A model generated the notes under the pieces. That model had not been told where the DNA came from and did no database searches. It saw only the letters and a list, made by a program, of their open reading frames with translations. A program made the translations under genes and the position numbers. From assembly GCA_937870825.1 (NCBI GenBank), contig CALMZO010000260.1, forward strand, positions 1 through 61,625: DNA of 61,625 nucleotides, written 5' to 3'. Below are positions 8,094 to 16,661 of the stretch, piece after piece (position 1 is the first letter of the stretch; each line of letters starts with the position of its first letter). This DNA is from an uncultured Chloroflexota bacterium (GTDB taxonomy: Bacteria > Chloroflexota > Anaerolineae > UBA4142 > SHND01).

Positions 8094-9302
8094 ATGCCCA
8101 AACCATTTTTTGCCCTTTTCCTTTTCATTCTCAGCGCAACCGCATGCGCGTCGCCCGCGCCCGTTGCGCCGACTGCGTCTTCTAACGCACCGCCAAACAT
8201 CGTCTCCAACACACGCGCGGGAAACAATCCCACCGCAACCGTGCAGCCGGTCACGCAATCAACGAACGTTCCGCGCCCAACCGACGAACCAACCATCCGA
8301 CCAACGAACCTTTCCGCCGCCACCACGATTCCATCTCCAACACCCATTCCCGCGCAACTCATTCAACTCATGGATGATACATGCTGCGCGAGCCCGGGCT
8401 GGTATGCCGATTCTGAAACGATTTTGTTTATTGACAAACCGAACGCGGACGCGCCGACGGGCATGTACAGCGTTCACATTAACGAACCAATGGTGAGCGA
8501 ATTGTGGAGCGAACGCATCGCCTTTTATACGCGCGATTTTGATTACGCGCAGATTCCCGAACAGGCAGGCACGCGCATTATTCGTCTGAGCGATAACAAA
8601 GAAATGCGCGTTCGCAACGGCGGACGCACGGTGCAATTTTCGCCGGACCGCACGCGGATTCTCTGGACAGAAACGCGCGAAACGTTTCCATTGGAAAATC
8701 GCGTAACGAACGTGGTGCTCGCGCCGATTGATTTTGATGCAGGCACGGTCGGGCAAGCCGAACGCATCACGCAGACGTTGCGCGGCGGCGCGAGCTGGCT
8801 CGACAACAAGCGGCTGCTGCTGAATGGACGCGTATCACGCGAATCGAATCAGAGCCGCACATACGTGTACGATTTGACGACGGGGGCAGAGACGGAAATT
8901 TTCAGGGCGGAACGTTCACGTTTGACCACCGTTTCGCGCGACGGTTCATGGATTGCTTATGTGATTGTGAATGACAAAAAAACCGAACGCAATGGTTTGT
9001 GGGTCGAGCGCGCGGACGGCACGGACGAGAAAAAAGTGGAATTGTTTGGCGCGGCGCAGTGGCGTGATGGGTCGCGGTTGATTGTTGCGCCGTTCGAGAT
9101 GGGCGCGCCCGTTTCGGATACGAAACAAACGCACGCGTTTTATGAATACGACGCGGAACGCGGCGAAGCAAAACGTCTCACCCCCCCCTCGGCGCCGTTC
9201 AAAATTGCCAGCGGCGATTGGAGCATTTCTCCCGACGGCAACAAAATTGTTTTTGTCCACGCGGCAGACAACAATTTGTGGCTGTGGAAATTTTCGGAAT
9301 AA
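8094..9302 (+). CDS. Lipoprotein with TolB-like/WD40-like beta-propeller
   Basis: The 402-residue precursor begins MPKPFFALFLFILSATACAS, with a lipobox (SATAC) that predicts lipid attachment. A Pro/Thr/Ser-rich linker to about residue 85 follows, then repeated propeller blades: VQFSPDRTRILWTE, SWLDNKRLLLNGR, TTVSRDGSWIAYV, WSISPDGNKIVFV. The pattern matches TolB/PD40-type propellers. It is anchored outside the cytoplasmic membrane; the role is unknown. The ATG at 8094 is chosen because the signal sequence starts there. A run of eight C lies at 9181-9188. Confidence 0.8.
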   Translation: MPKPFFALFLFILSATACASPAPVAPTASSNAPPNIVSNTRAGNNPTATVQPVTQSTNVPRPTDEPTIRPTNLSAATTIPSPTPIPAQLIQLMDDTCCASPGWYADSETILFIDKPNADAPTGMYSVHINEPMVSELWSERIAFYTRDFDYAQIPEQAGTRIIRLSDNKEMRVRNGGRTVQFSPDRTRILWTETRETFPLENRVTNVVLAPIDFDAGTVGQAERITQTLRGGASWLDNKRLLLNGRVSRESNQSRTYVYDLTTGAETEIFRAERSRLTTVSRDGSWIAYVIVNDKKTERNGLWVERADGTDEKKVELFGAAQWRDGSRLIVAPFEMGAPVSDTKQTHAFYEYDAERGEAKRLTPPSAPFKIASGDWSISPDGNKIVFVHAADNNLWLWKFSE

Positions 9303-9329
9303 TATATCTCACCCAGTTTTGCTGTAAGG

Positions 9330-10124
9330 ATGACCGGCATCGCACAAAAACAAATGGACACCTTTCCCAATTTTAGTCTCAACGGACAAATAGCCCTCGT
9401 CACCGGCGCGGGACGCGGCTTGGGACGCGCCATTGCGCTCGCGCTTGCCAACGCGGGTGCGGATGTGGCGTTGGGACTCTTTGACGTGAATCGTGATAGC
9501 GGCTTGGCAGCCGAGATTGAAGCGATGGGACGGCGCACTCTGCGTTTGCAAATGGATGTGACGAACGTGGCGCAAGTGCAGCGCGCCGTCCAGGATGCGG
9601 TGGCACAGTTTGGACGGCTGGATATTCTGGTAAACAACGCGGGTGGCGGATTCAATAATTTGGTCGAGAATGTGCCCGAACACGAGTTTGACCAGACAGT
9701 GGCGCGAAATCTCAAGGGAACGTTCTTTGCGAGTCAAGCCGCGGGCAAGGTGATGATGCAGCAAAACTATGGACGCATCATCAACATGAGTTCGCAAGCG
9801 GGCTTTGTCGCGCTGCCAACGGAATCGGTGTATTGCATGACCAAGGCGGGAATCAATCAATTGACGCGCTGTTTTGCGGTGGAGTGGGGAAAATACAATA
9901 TCACGGTGAATGCGGTGGCGCCGACGTTCATCCAGACGCCGGGCACGGAACCTGCGCTGTCGAATCCTGAATTCCGCGCCGATGTAATCGAACGCATCGC
10001 GGCGCTGCATCGGATTGGGGAGCCGATGGAAGTGGCGGGGGCGGTGGTGTTTCTGGCGTCGCCTGCGGCATCGCTGATTACAGGACAGACGCTGTTGATT
10101 GACGGGGGCTGGACAAGTCGTTAA
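9330..10124 (+). CDS. Short-chain dehydrogenase/reductase (classical SDR)
   Basis: The 264-residue protein has a Rossmann fold with the TGAGRGLG cofactor motif (25-32), LVNNAGG, the catalytic Ser in NMSSQAG, and YCMTK (Tyr168, Lys172). The C-terminus FLASPAASLITGQTLLIDGG is typical of classical SDRs acting on sugars, polyols or 3-oxoacyl groups. The cofactor and substrate are undetermined. The ATG at 9330 has a poor upstream signal; an ATG at 9354 also precedes the fold. An intrinsic terminator follows. Confidence 0.92.
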   Translation: MTGIAQKQMDTFPNFSLNGQIALVTGAGRGLGRAIALALANAGADVALGLFDVNRDSGLAAEIEAMGRRTLRLQMDVTNVAQVQRAVQDAVAQFGRLDILVNNAGGGFNNLVENVPEHEFDQTVARNLKGTFFASQAAGKVMMQQNYGRIINMSSQAGFVALPTESVYCMTKAGINQLTRCFAVEWGKYNITVNAVAPTFIQTPGTEPALSNPEFRADVIERIAALHRIGEPMEVAGAVVFLASPAASLITGQTLLIDGGWTSR

Positions 10125-10142
10125 CAAAGCAGAGAGGGAATG

Positions 10143-10180
10143 AAAAAAGAGCCAACCGCGCGAGTTGGCTCTTTTTTTTG
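10143..10180 (+). terminator. Intrinsic terminator after the SDR gene
   Basis: AAAAAAGAGCCAAC (10143-10156) pairs with 10164-10177 across a 7-base loop, followed by T to 10179. The A-tract on the other side could let it work on the minus strand too. Confidence 0.9.
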
Positions 10181-10209
10181 TTGGACAGTGAAAAACAACC
10201 GGAATGCTC

Positions 10210-10248
10210 TCCTACCCCAGTTCCCCTTCCCTGCGAGGGAAGGGGGGT
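10210..10248. repeat. Dispersed palindromic repeat (CCCCTTCCCT type)
   Basis: CCCCTTCCCT (10223) pairs with AGGGAAGGGG (10236) within a CCTACCCCAG-led context. It is a relative of the tandem unit at 6860 and the element at 30231. Confidence 0.6.
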
Positions 10249-10372
10249 GTCGTAATGCTCGTGAATTACAAAACCGGCACATAGCTATAATCCGTTTCAT
10301 TTGAATTTTCAAGAGCGGAATGCTTCACCGCAAGGCAGCCGCGTCTTTTGCAAGACCTTGGTTCGTTTCTTT

Positions 10373-13300
10373 TCAGCGAATGTTGTCTTTTGCGGACTCT
10401 TGTTTCCACACAATCCGCGTATCTGCATCAGCGTACAACCCGTACAGCAAACCAAGAACGTTATTGTGCTTGAAAAAATATTCGCGTCGCAAGTCGAGCA
10501 TTAGTTGACCGAGCGGTTTGCCCGCGAGAAATTGGTCGAAAAATTTTTCGGCATAGTCCGCCGCGAACAGCGCGGGGACAGTCGCTTCTACGCCAATCAT
10601 GCCGCGCGCGCCTTTCGCGATCAAGTACGGCATCAAGCCATTGTAAAACTGCGCTGCCAATTCCACCGATTCATTGGCGTTGATAAATACGAGCGGATGG
10701 GTTTTGAGCGGAATGTTTATAGGCGCAAACAAGCGCAGGTCTTGAATCGTAACCGAATCGCCCGGGGCAAATTGCAAAAGCGACGCGTCCGCACCGCCTT
10801 CCGCTACATTTTTGACGAGCGCGTTGCAGTAGAAATACATGATTTGGTCCGGCATTCCCAATTCTGACAGCGCGGCAATCAACTCGCGGCTGCGCGTCCG
10901 TGTAATCAAATTGATGTTTCCTTGTTCCCGGCGTTTGTTCCAAGCATTGATTTGATTTTGGACGAACGGAAAACGCAGTTGCCGGTCCAGGTCCGAATTG
11001 AGGTTCAAACTTACCGCGAGCTGCGGCGCGGCGCGAATCTCGCGGCTGAACTCCATGTCTGGTCGAAGGGTCACATGCTCAATGATATGTTTCATTCCGA
11101 GCAAGCGTTCCGGTTCCACTTGGGCGGACTCGAATTCTTCCGAGATGTAAAGGATGTGCCACGGCAAATACATTTCGCGCGAAATGATTTGAATGTACGC
11201 AGATTCGCCTTCGGCAATCTCTTGGAGCAGCTCGGCGATGCGCTGTCCCTCTGTATTCATTTTCGGATGTTGAAAAATTGCGCGGTAGAGCCGATGCCCT
11301 GCTTGTGCCATATTGGCAAGTGTGATTTGATTCGTCCGCGCGGGAATCTCAATTTCTTGCTGATAGGGTAACCTACCGCGTTCGCTGAAATTAACAATCT
11401 CTGCCAGCGCGCGGCGGGCGTCCGCGACAATGCGCTCCAGTTCTGTAAACGTTAGCGGCAAGAACGCCGAGATGCTTTTGTTCGCTTGCAACAGATTGAG
11501 GCGAAATCCTTCGCCGACGTACTCTACCCAGAGTGAAAGGGCGCGCGGGGTGAGGGACGCGAGGTCGTACAGTGTCTGCCCGGCGGTTACACCGGTGTCC
11601 ATGGCGGATTGTCCAACACCGACATTGAGCCGCAGTGCCACCGCTTGAATGACATTTCCTTCGAGCAAAAAGAATGCATTCAGCACGCCGACGCCATTGC
11701 GTTTGGGTGAAAAATCAAACCGCGCGCGATTTTTTGATTTGCCGACACGCGGAACAATGATTTTTTGCGGCTCGCTGAGAATTTCAAAATCGTCGCCCAG
11801 CAATTGCACCGTCAAAATGACCTGTTCAAGATTGCTCGGATAGAGCAACGCATTTTCCGACGAGACCGCGGCAATGATTTCTTGCGGTTGTTCAGTCTCA
11901 ATGCCGAATACAAGCGTATAAATTTCACTCACCTGCAGCGGTGAATCTTTTTGTTCCGGCGGCTCGAACGTAACGTTGATGTGGCGTCCGCGCAGAGCGA
12001 ATGATTCGGCGCGTGGCGGCTCTGCGACAGGTCTGACTTGTTCGTGTTGAACTTGCGGCGGCGCTTGAATATCAAACAACACTCCATCGGGCAACCGCGT
12101 ATACAGCGCGGGGCTCGCCCATTCGACTTGATTGCCTTGAATCTGAATTGCGCGGCGCGCATTGGTCACCGCAATATCAATCGGCAAATTGTTGGCAAGC
12201 GCGCTGTAAAGTTCACGCACGAAAGTAACGTTGGCGGCATCGCTCATGGGAAATTTTCTGGCGAAGACGACTGGAATTCCATGTTGAACAAGCGCACGCT
12301 CAAGTTTTTCAAAGGATTGTGTCAGTATGGTTTCAAAGTGATGTGTTTGCAACCAGACAAGGCGTAACGAGCGATGGTCACCCAAAATCTTGACTAACAA
12401 GTCGCTGTTCACCGCATTCAACCTACCATCTGCACTGGGAAAAAGAATTGTACCCTCGCTGTCAGCTTCGCCCACCAGATGAAGGATATGATATTCATTC
12501 TGGCGCAAAGTCCTCCGCAGCTGGTCAAGTGTTGACGGCTCTACTCGTTCGACTTCAAGTCGCACTTCTTCAACTATTTCTTGCAGCGCGTGCTGGAGGT
12601 TAATCCATTCGCGCTGCGTGTCAATCGGAATTGAAGGATTGGGCTCGGCAATCAAGACCAACATTCGAAGCGGCGGCACCACAACGCGCAAGGGCGGTGT
12701 ACTTATAGAGAGATTCACAAAACGCACAATCGGCGTCGCATTCGATAACGCAAAGAAATGCTCCGTCGAAGCATCGTACAAGGCTTCCCATGGCAAATTC
12801 GCAAATTCGGGAACATTCGCCGTATCAATCCGAATTCGCAAACCCATATTTTGATTGCGTGTGCTGGCGAGACTGTTAAAGAAAAACCCGCGCACTTGAC
12901 CCGCGAATACCGCTTCAAACAAACGTCCGCCAAATTCGCGCGCGGCATTTTCGCGCGTGTCACCTTTGCGCGGCGGTCTCACAATATTCTGCCAAAAATT
13001 TTCGATTTCCTCATCGCGGAACGGCATCTCGAATTCATTTTGTGCCGTGCCGCGCGGTGAACTGATATTCACAATGTAACGTCGTTCGCCGAGCCGCGAA
13101 AACTCGAGGTCGAAATTCAAATAGCCGCTAACGGCGCGCGTGTCTTGCTCCGGAGTAGGAGTTTTTTGCTCTACTGTTTCTATCGTCGTCACGCCGAGCG
13201 CTTGCAGCAAAATTTGCATCGCACCGTCAAAACGTGCGGGGTCGCGCATGTCCACTGCTTGAAGCGCTTTCAAGCGCCCGGGCAATTCGATATCATCGCG

Positions 13301-14467
13301 CAGCAATGGAATCGGCAGCAGGTCAGGAGTTTGTGTGTAAGGCGTAAAGACGAGTTCGGTCAAAAATCCGGTGGAATCATTTTCAAGATACGCGCGCGAG
13401 ACAACGACGACGACGCGTTTACTCGCTTTGAGCGCGCGTTCGTAACTGAGAATTTGCGACACACCGCTTGCAAAATCGTTCGGCGCGATGACGCGCAAGC
13501 CCGCTTGCATTAGCGGCGGCACAAGCACACTCTCCACCCATTCCTGGTCGGCGGACACGTAGCTGATAAACACATCATATTTTTCCAACCGCAGTGTGTA
13601 CCAATCGCCGAGAATCGTGCGAAGCGTGATTTCGTTCGCGGTCGTTTCGCACGCGCCGAGTTCGTTGGATGCGAACGTGATACTTTTTGAAACGGGTGAG
13701 CCGTCTTGTGTCCACTCGACTTGCAATTGAAGCGGGTCGGTGCGCGGCACGGAAACGAGTTGCCCGCCTGCGAATGGTTCCGCGCTGACCTCGACACCTT
13801 GCCGCGTGAGCCGCGCGTAAATGTTTTGGTACGGAATGTTTTGCGCGAGAATTTTTGTGAGCACGCGCCATTCGTCGGACGTTCCTTGCGCGGACGCGCC
13901 CGCCGCAATCGGGCGTCCATTCAACAATCCGCTTGCGCCCACCGCCAACACGGATGCGGCGGAATTTTTTTGCGCGTCTTCGGGCAAACGCGGCAGCGCG
14001 CGGACTGCCCACCGCGCCAAATGCTTGCTGCGCGAGGAATCTGCCATCGCGGCAAGAATCGTTTTGAGCTCGTGCTGAATTTTTTGTTGCTTGTCCGCTT
14101 CGTCGGACAGCGCATAGTACGTGAGTTTTTCTTCCACCTTGAGCGCGGACGGTCCGTTGGCGTGAATCCGTTCAATCACCTTGAACGCGTTTTTCAAATT
14201 CGGCGCGTACTCTTGCAAAAACGCCGCACGCAGTTCGCTCACCGCTTCGGCGGAAAAAACAATACCCGCCGGTTCCGCCGACTGCACGAGCGCACTGAAC
14301 CACACATCCGCTTCGCACCCGGCATCCGCGTCGGGAACAAATTCCAGACGCAGCGCGCGTACGAGTTCGGGTTCAATCTGTGAGGCGAGCGCGGCGTACA
14401 TCGCGAGTTCGAGCGCGTGCGGCGAACGTTTGCGGAGCGCTTGCATTTTTTCTGCGACGGTACTCAT
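10373..14467 (-). CDS. Large TIR plus double CHAT-like conflict protein
   Basis: The 1364-residue protein starts MSTVAEKMQALRKRSPH (GGAGGA just before the ATG; ATGA overlap with the vWA gene). In order: a helical N-terminal region; a TIR domain (about 297-430) opening YDVFISYVSADQEWVESVLV; a CHAT-like domain (about 520-800) with LPWEALYD; an Ig-like middle part (RGRHINVTFEPPEQ); and a second CHAT-like domain (about 1120-1364) with YLPWHILY. The CHAT dyads are lost. The first reads HLVGEAD and LVWLQTHHFE instead of a GHG histidine and an NAC cysteine. The second reads YFYCNALV and LVFINANESV. It therefore looks like an NADase/sensor-type TIR on a scaffold of dead protease folds, regulated by the MoxR/vWA pair upstream. 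Confidence 0.8.
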   Translation of the reverse strand: MSTVAEKMQALRKRSPHALELAMYAALASQIEPELVRALRLEFVPDADAGCEADVWFSALVQSAEPAGIVFSAEAVSELRAAFLQEYAPNLKNAFKVIERIHANGPSALKVEEKLTYYALSDEADKQQKIQHELKTILAAMADSSRSKHLARWAVRALPRLPEDAQKNSAASVLAVGASGLLNGRPIAAGASAQGTSDEWRVLTKILAQNIPYQNIYARLTRQGVEVSAEPFAGGQLVSVPRTDPLQLQVEWTQDGSPVSKSITFASNELGACETTANEITLRTILGDWYTLRLEKYDVFISYVSADQEWVESVLVPPLMQAGLRVIAPNDFASGVSQILSYERALKASKRVVVVVSRAYLENDSTGFLTELVFTPYTQTPDLLPIPLLRDDIELPGRLKALQAVDMRDPARFDGAMQILLQALGVTTIETVEQKTPTPEQDTRAVSGYLNFDLEFSRLGERRYIVNISSPRGTAQNEFEMPFRDEEIENFWQNIVRPPRKGDTRENAAREFGGRLFEAVFAGQVRGFFFNSLASTRNQNMGLRIRIDTANVPEFANLPWEALYDASTEHFFALSNATPIVRFVNLSISTPPLRVVVPPLRMLVLIAEPNPSIPIDTQREWINLQHALQEIVEEVRLEVERVEPSTLDQLRRTLRQNEYHILHLVGEADSEGTILFPSADGRLNAVNSDLLVKILGDHRSLRLVWLQTHHFETILTQSFEKLERALVQHGIPVVFARKFPMSDAANVTFVRELYSALANNLPIDIAVTNARRAIQIQGNQVEWASPALYTRLPDGVLFDIQAPPQVQHEQVRPVAEPPRAESFALRGRHINVTFEPPEQKDSPLQVSEIYTLVFGIETEQPQEIIAAVSSENALLYPSNLEQVILTVQLLGDDFEILSEPQKIIVPRVGKSKNRARFDFSPKRNGVGVLNAFFLLEGNVIQAVALRLNVGVGQSAMDTGVTAGQTLYDLASLTPRALSLWVEYVGEGFRLNLLQANKSISAFLPLTFTELERIVADARRALAEIVNFSERGRLPYQQEIEIPARTNQITLANMAQAGHRLYRAIFQHPKMNTEGQRIAELLQEIAEGESAYIQIISREMYLPWHILYISEEFESAQVEPERLLGMKHIIEHVTLRPDMEFSREIRAAPQLAVSLNLNSDLDRQLRFPFVQNQINAWNKRREQGNINLITRTRSRELIAALSELGMPDQIMYFYCNALVKNVAEGGADASLLQFAPGDSVTIQDLRLFAPINIPLKTHPLVFINANESVELAAQFYNGLMPYLIAKGARGMIGVEATVPALFAADYAEKFFDQFLAGKPLGQLMLDLRREYFFKHNNVLGLLYGLYADADTRIVWKQESAKDNIR

Positions 14468-15507
14468 TGCGTTCCTCCGCGCTGCCCGCGCGCAAACTTT
14501 TTCGCGAGTCCCGCCGTTGTGCGGCGGTCCCATGGAATCATGTTGATGACGCCGCGCAGTTTTGGTTTCCAGCGCGTCGCGGCGTATGGCACGAACGCGG
14601 CGAGTTCACAGCCCGCGCGTTTTACAATTTCCGAAAATGCAATCCATTCGTTCGCGTCCGCCCAATCGTCCGCCAGACGCGGGCGCGTGTGTCCCAAATC
14701 GCTCACGAGCAAAACGAGCGTGCCGGTTGGCGGAGCCGCGTACCGCCAATCTTTTTCGTTTGGCGAATTGAGTTCGACGTTGCTTTCTTTCCAAACGCCG
14801 CGCGTGGGACAACCCGCGAAACGCAAAATTTGCACCTTGTCTTGACCCATCACATTTTGAATCGCGCGCGTCAATTCCTGTTCATCGCGTTCGTACGGGA
14901 GCATCGCCTGGGATTGGTCGAGCAGCAGCTGCACGCCGCGCCGCAAGGTGGTTTCACTCAAACGCGGCAGCGTTTCCAATGGCTTGCGCTGCGCGATAAA
15001 TTCAATGATGCGTTCGAGGTCAAGCGCGCCTTCGGGGCTAATTGTCGCGAGCGCGCCGGAAAGAATCGCGCGCGTCCATTCGGGTCTGAACAATGGCGTA
15101 AAGGGGGGGGGGACGCGTTCGCTGTCGCCGCGTTCCAACGGCAGCGCGGCAACGCCCAATTCACCCGCGATGCTTTCTTTGCCTTGCGCGGTGATGACGC
15201 CGGGCAGCCATTCCGCGCTCGATTGGACGCGCGGTTTTTGTTCTTGTACTTGAATTGGCGCGCGTTTGCGCTGCTCCTCGAGGATGCGCCGGCGTTCCGC
15301 CAATTCTTCCGGCGTGAGTTCCTTTACGGTTTCTGTTTGCAATTGACGCGCGCGCCATGTAAAGCCCAACGCTTCCGCGATTTGTTGCGCGGTGGCTTCG
15401 TCGGTGGGCTTGAGCGCGGCGTAGGCGCGCACGAGGTCGCCAACAAAAATCACACCATTGAGTTCGGGCGCGTCCGTGCCGTGTGCGCGAGTGCGATGTT
15501 TTGCCAT
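14464..15507 (-). CDS. vWA-like protein of a MoxR-vWA conflict module
   Basis: The 347-residue protein has an N-terminal helical region with a charged, coiled-coil-like stretch (about 60-90) and a C-terminal von Willebrand A-like domain (about 190-345). The metal site reads LLLDQSQAM, a degenerate DxSxS (Asp197, Ser199; the last Ser is Ala), followed by LVLLVSDLGH. It starts inside the MoxR stop codon (TGATG) and overlaps the large CHAT protein by 4 bases, so the three are translationally coupled. vWA proteins commonly present partners to MoxR-type AAA+ rings. A run of ten G on the plus strand (15103-15112) encodes Pro here and could shift the frame. Confidence 0.75.
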   Translation of the reverse strand: MAKHRTRAHGTDAPELNGVIFVGDLVRAYAALKPTDEATAQQIAEALGFTWRARQLQTETVKELTPEELAERRRILEEQRKRAPIQVQEQKPRVQSSAEWLPGVITAQGKESIAGELGVAALPLERGDSERVPPPFTPLFRPEWTRAILSGALATISPEGALDLERIIEFIAQRKPLETLPRLSETTLRRGVQLLLDQSQAMLPYERDEQELTRAIQNVMGQDKVQILRFAGCPTRGVWKESNVELNSPNEKDWRYAAPPTGTLVLLVSDLGHTRPRLADDWADANEWIAFSEIVKRAGCELAAFVPYAATRWKPKLRGVINMIPWDRRTTAGLAKKFARGQRGGTQ

Positions 15508-16508
15508 CAGCTCTTTTTATCCGGTTCCGGCTGTTTCCACAGTGTCGTACGAATTACTTTGTTCCACACTTCATCATCCTCTTGCGGTTTCACCTTTAAC
15601 GTCAAACACGCGTCAATTGCATCCAGATATTCGGCGGCGCTCGGCGGCGGGTCTGCTGGAATGCCTTCCGGCGGCTTGCTCATCGCCTGGAGCAATGCTT
15701 TATAGATTTTTATATTCTCGGCGTTGCTGCCGCGGCGGTTGATGGCGATTTGTTCCAGGCGCGCTTCATCGGGTGCTTGGAGAAAAAGCGTGACACAGCG
15801 GCGCAGAAACGCGGGGGGCAATTCGCGCTCGTTGTTGGAAGTGATAATGATAAGCGGCGGTTTCAGGTTCTCGCGCTCGAGTTTGACCGAGAAATCGGTA
15901 TCTTCAACCTCAAATTGCAAAGAGCCGAGCGGAACCAACAAATCGTTTGGCACATCGGGGTCGGCTTTATCAATCTCGTCAATCAAAATCACCGAGCGCG
16001 CGTTTTTGTGGTACGGCAGATGTGTTGGCGGACGCGCGAGTTCCAGATCAGAAAATTTTTCACGCGCCCCGCGCAGCGGCGCGCTGTCGGGGTCGAACGC
16101 CCACCACAAAACGCCGGGCTCGATGTAGCGTTCTTTTTCGCGCACGCGCGCAATCGTTTCGGGCGAGAGCGGATTCAACGGGTGCCTCGCTTCGGCATCA
16201 CTCAAACGTTCCAACATATCAAAACGCCAAAGCAAATCGCGCGCTTGGGTGCGTGAAGTGACGACAAATTCAAAATAGTTCCAGTCCATGATGTGCGCCA
16301 CACTCGCGGCGAGCGATGATTTGCCGGAACCCGAAGGACCGCGCACCAACAAGGGACGCCCCGTTGCCAACGCCACGTTCACGCGAATCGGAATTTCATT
16401 TTTTTGGTCATACGCATAGCCCTTGCCGTCGCGCGCGTCTTGGCGCGCATCACCTGAAACGGGTTCATCCTTTTTGCGCGTGTGGTCAAAAATTGGTTCG
16501 TATGCCAT
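15507..16508 (-). CDS. MoxR-type AAA+ ATPase
   Basis: The 333-residue ATPase has Walker A GPSGSGKS (57-64), Walker B VILIDEID (173-180), sensor 1 IIITSNNERELP and an arginine-rich FLRRCVTLFL. This matches dynein-related MoxR-like AAA+ proteins, which form hexamers and remodel partners through vWA proteins. AAGGAG precedes the ATG at 16508. Its tight coupling to the vWA gene and the TIR/CHAT effector is the layout known from NTP-dependent MoxR-vWA ternary conflict systems. It probably licenses or restrains the effector. Confidence 0.9.
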   Translation of the reverse strand: MAYEPIFDHTRKKDEPVSGDARQDARDGKGYAYDQKNEIPIRVNVALATGRPLLVRGPSGSGKSSLAASVAHIMDWNYFEFVVTSRTQARDLLWRFDMLERLSDAEARHPLNPLSPETIARVREKERYIEPGVLWWAFDPDSAPLRGAREKFSDLELARPPTHLPYHKNARSVILIDEIDKADPDVPNDLLVPLGSLQFEVEDTDFSVKLERENLKPPLIIITSNNERELPPAFLRRCVTLFLQAPDEARLEQIAINRRGSNAENIKIYKALLQAMSKPPEGIPADPPPSAAEYLDAIDACLTLKVKPQEDDEVWNKVIRTTLWKQPEPDKKS

Positions 16509-16547
16509 ATCTGCTCCTTGTGTTCATTCACTGCTGTACGTACCTTT

Positions 16548-16653
16548 GTCATTGCGCGGAACGAAGCAATCTCCGCGCGCGGCAAAGCACAACGCGTTAT
16601 CTTGCGATTCGCGTGGAGATTGCTTCGTCGCCGAGTTCGCTCCTCGCAATGAC
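16548..16653. repeat. Palindromic dispersed element (GTCATTGCG type)
   Basis: A 106-bp imperfect palindrome begins GTCATTGCGCGGAACGAAGC and ends with its near-complement ...CTCCTCGCAATGAC. Internal arms GAAGCAATCTC and GAGATTGCTTC also pair. It sits in the only sizeable gap of the conflict operon, between the TIR gene and moxR. As RNA it could form a long hairpin that separates expression of the two halves. Confidence 0.8.
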
Positions 16654-16661
16654 AACCAACC

